Below are positions 59,223-64,000 of a DNA stretch of 64,000 bases, in pieces. The notes under the pieces were generated by a model. The model saw nothing but the letters and a program-made list of their open reading frames with translations, was not told where the DNA came from and did no database searches. Position numbers and translations under genes: made by a program. Source of the stretch: Metabacillus sp. KUDC1714 (lineage in GTDB: Bacteria > Bacillota > Bacilli > Bacillales > Bacillaceae); NCBI RefSeq assembly GCF_014217835.1, contig NZ_CP055263.1:248001-312000 (forward strand), given 5' to 3'. Numbering within the stretch: position 1 is the first letter of the stretch; each line of letters starts with the position of its first letter.

Positions 59223-59879
59223 TTATTTTTTTTCATCCTTTAAATCAATAAAAAAGATCCCTTTTCCAAATGAGCAAAAGGAAATGTGTTTGATGTTATC
59301 ATATCCTAATTTTCGAAGCTGTTGCCTCAGCCATAAATTATTTTTGTTTATGGATTCTAGGTTTTCCTCTTGGATACGTCCATCAATAATAACTGGAATT
59401 GGAAGTTCAGGTTGATTTCTTTTGTCCTTTTGTTTCTCAATAACTGACAGTTTTCCGGAAGACTCCAATAAGGCAAATTCTACATCAGCAATACTCTTTA
59501 TGTCTTTTTCACGTAAATGAGTCATTAAATCGTCAAAATTGTAACGTTGTGATCTCATTGCGTGCTCATCTACCTTTCCACGATTAATAATAATGGTCGG
59601 TTTCCCATCAAGCAAATGACGGATTTTTTGACTTTTCAACGACAAAAACGCCAAAGAAATTTGAATTATCATTAGAAGAAACATTGGGATTATTGTATGT
59701 ATTAATGAGTCTTTATGATCCTCTATTGCTGTTACAGCCATTTCAGCAATCATTAAAAAGACGACTAAATCAAAAATGCTCAATTCTCCTATTTCTCTTT
59801 TCCCCATTAGTCGAAAAATCAAAACAATTAAGAAGTAAAGAAAAATGGTTCGAGCCACAATGGTGATATACACTTCCAT
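59223..59879 (-). CDS. yrbG: YetF/YrbG family membrane protein (DUF421)
   Basis: A 218-residue membrane protein with three N-terminal helices (about 4-22, 34-50 and 58-78) and a soluble domain. Conserved family motifs are [20 protein letters not shown] and [20 protein letters not shown]. YetF-type proteins are linked to the inner spore membrane in B. subtilis, with unknown biochemistry. It lies next to spoVB, as in B. subtilis. Confidence 0.9.
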   Translation of the reverse strand: MEVYITIVARTIFLYFLIVLIFRLMGKREIGELSIFDLVVFLMIAEMAVTAIEDHKDSLIHTIIPMFLLMIIQISLAFLSLKSQKIRHLLDGKPTIIINRGKVDEHAMRSQRYNFDDLMTHLREKDIKSIADVEFALLESSGKLSVIEKQKDKRNQPELPIPVIIDGRIQEENLESINKNNLWLRQQLRKLGYDNIKHISFCSFGKGIFFIDLKDEKK

Positions 59880-59954
59880 TTAATGGCCTCCTTTTACCGC
59901 AGTTACTTACAATTAGTTTGGACGTTAACCATTGTTTTATGTAAAAAAAAACAG

Positions 59955-61247
59955 TTAGCCTGTAAAGTTTAGTAAATAACGAAGATAAACATAAATCGAT
60001 GATATGATTAATGAGATAAGAACAATCGGAAAGCCGACCTTTAAAAATTCACTAAATCTGATATGTTCTTTTTCCTTTGCTGCTAAACCTGCTACTACTA
60101 AATTAGAGCTTGCTCCTAATAATGTCCCATTTCCTCCTAGGCATGCACCTAATGCTAATGACCACCACAATGGATCAAGATTCGTCATCCCATAATCTTT
60201 AAACTCTAAAATGACCGGAATCATTGCTGCAACGAATGGAATATTGTCAACAAATCCAGATAAAATCCCTGTCATCCAAAGGATTAACATAGACGTTTTA
60301 GGTAAATCTCCCTCTGTATAAAGAACAACTCCTCTAGCTAATTCATCAATAATCCCAACTTCTTCCAATCCTCCGATTAACATGAATAAGCCAATAAAGA
60401 AAAACAATGTTCCCCATTCTACCTGTTTAAGAATACCTTCAGGATTATTTTCATCATGTGTAAGCAAAAGGAGAAGCAGGGCACCTGCCAGTGAGATACT
60501 TGTTAAATCGATATGGAGTATCGGGTTTAAGATAAATCCCGCTATTGTTAAAGCTAAGACAATAATTGACTTTGGCAATGCAGCGGTCAGCTTTAAGTAA
60601 TTGCTTGCTTTTACAGAAGCAAGCTTTTTTCGATCAATGTGATCTACTTGTAACTTTGGCCAATAAATGATGATTAAATAAAGCAATACAACAGCATAGA
60701 TAATCAGAACAATTGGACTAAGGTGGATAAGAAATGCATTAAACGATAAGTGCTCAACTGCTTGACCAATCATAATATTGGGTGGATCTCCAATCAATGT
60801 TGCAGTCCCACCAATATTAGATGCAATAATAATCGAAATCAAATAGGGTATTGCAGGAATATTAAGCATTCTAACAATTGTTAATATAATTGGTACGAGT
60901 AACAAAACCATTGTTACATTTGCCAAAAAAGCTGAACCAATAGCTGTTAGGGTTGAAATAACAATCAACAAGGGAATTGGTCTACCGCCAACAACCTTTG
61001 CCATCATAATCGCAACATATTCAAACACACCTGTTTGACTTGTTATGATGACAATAATCATCATAGCAAATAACAATGCAATCGTATTCCAATCAATATA
61101 GGTGACAAACGCTTTGTTGACATCATAGATTCCAACGATAAGCATTGCAACGCCACCGATACCAGCAGCCAACGCACGATCAATTTTTTCTGTCATAATT
61201 ACGATATAGGTTAATAAAAAAATGATGACAGTCAATATTGTTAGCAT
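59955..61247 (-). CDS. ArsB/NhaD family ion transporter
   Basis: A 430-residue polytopic membrane protein of the ion-transporter superfamily (ArsB/NhaD/P protein type). About 12 helices are visible. Conserved segments are GSAFLANVTMVLLLVPI (about 107), IASNIGGTATLIGDPPNIMI (about 142-161), SGFVDNIPFVAAMIPVI (about 333) and CLGGNGTLLGASSNLVVAGL (about 371-390). The substrate (Na+/H+, arsenite or a carboxylate) cannot be told. The second ATG (61247) is 7 bases after AAGGGG and preferred over 61250. It is not expected between yrbG and yrzE, so it may be an insertion. Confidence 0.85.
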   Translation of the reverse strand: MLTILTVIIFLLTYIVIMTEKIDRALAAGIGGVAMLIVGIYDVNKAFVTYIDWNTIALLFAMMIIVIITSQTGVFEYVAIMMAKVVGGRPIPLLIVISTLTAIGSAFLANVTMVLLLVPIILTIVRMLNIPAIPYLISIIIASNIGGTATLIGDPPNIMIGQAVEHLSFNAFLIHLSPIVLIIYAVVLLYLIIIYWPKLQVDHIDRKKLASVKASNYLKLTAALPKSIIVLALTIAGFILNPILHIDLTSISLAGALLLLLLTHDENNPEGILKQVEWGTLFFFIGLFMLIGGLEEVGIIDELARGVVLYTEGDLPKTSMLILWMTGILSGFVDNIPFVAAMIPVILEFKDYGMTNLDPLWWSLALGACLGGNGTLLGASSNLVVAGLAAKEKEHIRFSEFLKVGFPIVLISLIISSIYVYLRYLLNFTG

Positions 61248-61250
61248 CAT

Positions 61251-61383
61251 CTAACCCCTTCCACATGAAAAGCTTAAGTGACTTGTTCGACCTCAGGAAA
61301 AAACCGAGCATGAATATAAGAAATATTTCCTTTCTATCATGAGTGCAGTAGAGCCACGGGGTTAGTCACTGTAGCTAGTCACT
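61251..61383 (-). promoter_or_regulatory. Possible SD-sequestering leader of the ArsB/NhaD gene
   Basis: On the minus strand CTAACCCC (61365-61358) is perfectly complementary to GGGGTTAG (61258-61251), which contains the ribosome site of the transporter. Two AGTGACT copies (61383-61377 and 61370-61364) face a downstream AGTCACT (61283-61277), allowing other pairings. A hairpin with CATGATA/TATTCATG is followed by CTCGGTTTTTT. No known riboswitch fits. The rest of the gap to 61533 is AT-rich. Confidence 0.4.
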
Positions 61384-61533
61384 AAAAAGATATCTCAAGC
61401 AATATACTTCCTCATACCATCATATGATGCAAGTCCATAAAAATATTTGTATTCTATTTTTTTCTTCTATGAATATTCTGTACTAAGACGAGCAGAAACA
61501 AGCTTGAACTTAGTAGGAAAGGTGGAAGTCTAA

Positions 61534-61920
61534 GTGGAAACAAAAAAATGGGGAAAAGCAATTCTCTATGGTCTTATCACAATCTTTGTTATCGCATTAG
61601 CTACTAGCTTAATATTCTCTTTGCTTTTAAAATTCACAAGCCTAACGGAATCTTCCATAACATGGTTACTATTAGGTCTTTCAGTTTTAGCAATGTTCAT
61701 AGGTGGATTTGTCGCTGGAGGAAATGGAAAGGAAAAGGGATGGCTAATTGGTGGAGTGACTGCTATTCTCTACTCTTTAATTATTTTTCTTTTTCAATTT
61801 TTAGGCTATGGTCATATCTTTACAATGGAACAAACAATGTATCACGGAGGTTTTTTAGTTGTAGCAATGGTCGGGGGAGTATTTGGAGTCAATATGACAT
61901 CTTCTAGAGCTAGTAAATAA
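61534..61920 (+). CDS. yrzE: TIGR04086 family membrane protein (YrzE)
   Basis: A 128-residue membrane protein of unknown function with four transmembrane helices (about 9-32, 40-60, 66-90 and 105-120), starting at GTG 61534 after AAAGGTGGAAG. Recognisable parts are GKAILYGLITIFVIALATSL, GGFVAGGNGKEKGWLIGGVT and GGVFGVNMTSSRASK. B. subtilis has yrzE next to yajC, which supports the name. It converges with yajC on a shared terminator. Confidence 0.88.
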   Translation: METKKWGKAILYGLITIFVIALATSLIFSLLLKFTSLTESSITWLLLGLSVLAMFIGGFVAGGNGKEKGWLIGGVTAILYSLIIFLFQFLGYGHIFTMEQTMYHGGFLVVAMVGGVFGVNMTSSRASK

Positions 61921-61950
61921 AAACAGGGTCCAAATGAACCCTGTTTTTTT
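61921..61950. terminator. Terminator between yrzE and yajC
   Basis: AAACAGGGTC pairs with GAACCCTGTTT (bulge), followed by T7. It acts for yrzE and possibly for yajC from the other side. Confidence 0.8.
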
Positions 61951-61967
61951 GTCCACCTATGTACTAT

Positions 61968-62228
61968 TTAGTCTTTAACAACTTCACGAATTGATTTACG
62001 ATCAAACGTTAAACGAGTGCCGTCACCAACCTTAACAATAATCTTATTTTCGTCGATTGAGTCTAAAATACCATGAAGTCCACCAATCGTTACAATTTTA
62101 TCGCCCTTTTGTAAGCTGTTTTGCATTTCACGTACCGCTTTTTGTTGCTTTTGCTGCGGACGTATCAACAAGAAATAAAAAATAGCAAACATAAGTACTA
62201 AAGGTAATACTGTTCCTAACATTTCCAT
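61968..62228 (-). CDS. yajC: Preprotein translocase subunit YajC
   Basis: YajC is a small SecDF-associated membrane protein. The 86-residue product has one N-terminal helix (MEMLGTVLPLVLMFAIFYFL, about 4-20) followed by LIRPQQKQQKAVREMQNSLQ and the soluble GDKIVTIGGLHG core. The ATG at 62228 has AAGGGGTG upstream. Longer frames would extend into tgt. It lies 25 bp downstream of tgt in the queA-tgt-yajC operon. Confidence 0.95.
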   Translation of the reverse strand: MEMLGTVLPLVLMFAIFYFLLIRPQQKQQKAVREMQNSLQKGDKIVTIGGLHGILDSIDENKIIVKVGDGTRLTFDRKSIREVVKD

Positions 62229-62253
62229 TATTTTCACCCCTTTCAAGCATGTC

Positions 62254-63411
<1,158 letters not shown>

Positions 63412-63433
63412 TTATAAGAAAAGCGTATGTGCC

Positions 63434-64000
63434 CTAGATAATAAGCATCGCATCTCCAAAGCTAAAAAATCGATACTTTTCCTTAACAGCTGCTGTGTAG
63501 GCGTTCATCACATATTCCCTTGATGCTAGAGCACTAACAAGCATAATTAAAGAAGATTTAGGCAGATGGAAGTTTGTGATCATACCATCAATTCCCTTAA
63601 ATTCATAACCAGGATAAATAAAAATATTGGTCCAGCCGCTTTCTGCTACATATTGCCCTTCATTCTTGGACGCAATCGTCTCAAGTGTTCTAGTCGAGGT
63701 TGTCCCTACTGAGATAATGCGACCACCTCTTGAACGCACTTCATTCAAAAGAGAAGCCGTCCCCTCACTTACTTGATAAAATTCTGCATGCATATCATGT
63801 TCTTCTACTGTCTCAGCACTAACTGGCCGAAATGTACCTAATCCTACATGAAGAGTAATAAAGCCGATATGAACCCCTTTTTCTTTAAGTTGATCAAGAA
63901 TTTCTTCTGTAAAGTGTAATCCTGCAGTTGGGGCGGCAGCAGATCCAATTTCACGAGAAAAAACAGTTTGGTATCTTTCTCGATCATCTAATTGTTCTTT
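63434..64000 (-). CDS. queA: S-adenosylmethionine:tRNA ribosyltransferase-isomerase, C-terminal part
   Basis: QueA adds the cyclopentene epoxide to preQ1-tRNA to give epoxyqueuosine. The visible 188 codons start inside the gene ([40 protein letters not shown]) and run to the stop through [17 protein letters not shown] and [20 protein letters not shown], ending AMLII. The N-terminal part is outside the window. It is the first visible gene of the queA-tgt-yajC operon. Confidence 0.95.
   Translation of the reverse strand, partial: KEQLDDRERYQTVFSREIGSAAAPTAGLHFTEEILDQLKEKGVHIGFITLHVGLGTFRPVSAETVEEHDMHAEFYQVSEGTASLLNEVRSRGGRIISVGTTSTRTLETIASKNEGQYVAESGWTNIFIYPGYEFKGIDGMITNFHLPKSSLIMLVSALASREYVMNAYTAAVKEKYRFFSFGDAMLII

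Noticed and set aside
61251..61533. Known riboswitch (c-di-AMP, Mn2+, Mg2+ or Na+ types) upstream of the transporter
   Set aside because: None of the consensus motifs I know fits; only the SD-complementary block remains as a lead.

Overview
The window is a low-GC, endospore-forming Firmicute chromosome segment of the Bacillus type. The evidence is a germination protease (gpr), an intact sigK, spoVB, the comE competence operon, two T-box aminoacyl-tRNA synthetase leaders, a 6S RNA and many AGGAGG-type ribosome sites. Gene order is that of the Bacillus subtilis gpr-to-queA core region, so almost everything here is conserved housekeeping, sporulation or competence DNA. I see no prophage, insertion sequence, integrase, CRISPR array or tRNA gene. 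I do not see a large undescribed multi-gene system. The most unusual items are small: an orphan peptide gene, RNA leaders, start-codon oddities and dispersed palindromic repeats.

Region by region. Positions 1-7.6 kb: start of gpr, divergent rpsT, holA, the small gene yqzM, then comEA-comEB-comEC with divergent comER. Positions 7.6-12.7 kb: a tight minus-strand cluster yqeG-yqeH-aroE-yqeI-nadD-yqeK-rsfS-yqeM for ribosome assembly, NAD, shikimate and Ap4A metabolism. Positions 12.7-15.4 kb: a sporulation and checkpoint zone with sda preceded by DnaA boxes, a tail-anchored small protein, uninterrupted sigK, a YrzI-like peptide and an orphan 31-residue peptide gene with its own promoter and tandem terminators. 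Positions 15.4-26 kb: yrhC, mtnN, yrzA, yrrS, pbpI, greA, udk, the tRNA wobble-uridine genes trhP2-trhP1-trmR, mltG and yrzB.

Positions 26-41.4 kb: ruvX, ireB and alaS under an alanine T-box whose leader also carries a 232-bp palindromic repeat. These are followed by the AI-2E-type permease yrrI, small proteins, recD2, a TPR protein, the thiouridylation pair mnmA-yrvO, cymR, a YczE-like membrane protein, rarA and tcdA. Positions 41.4-51.7 kb: 6S RNA, aspS, hisS with a T-box, a small HTH-like protein, the SH3b amidase yrvJ, dtd, relA and apt. Positions 51.6-64 kb: recJ, lapA, secDF, comN, spoVB, yrbG, an ArsB/NhaD-type transporter with a possible SD-sequestering leader, yrzE, yajC, tgt and the 3-prime part of queA.

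Several genes here work together. MnmA and YrvO make 2-thiouridine; TrhP1, TrhP2 and TrmR modify U34; TcdA finishes ct6A; Tgt and QueA make queuosine. Together they form a concentration of anticodon-loop modification genes. ComN is known to act on comE mRNA, and the comE operon lies about 50 kb away in the same window. SigK, SpoVB, Gpr and Sda are sporulation parts. RecJ, RecD2, RarA, RuvX and HolA are replication and repair parts.

Start sites were chosen from ribosome-binding-site spacing and from recalled family lengths. Family names come from recognising the protein sequences, not from a database search.
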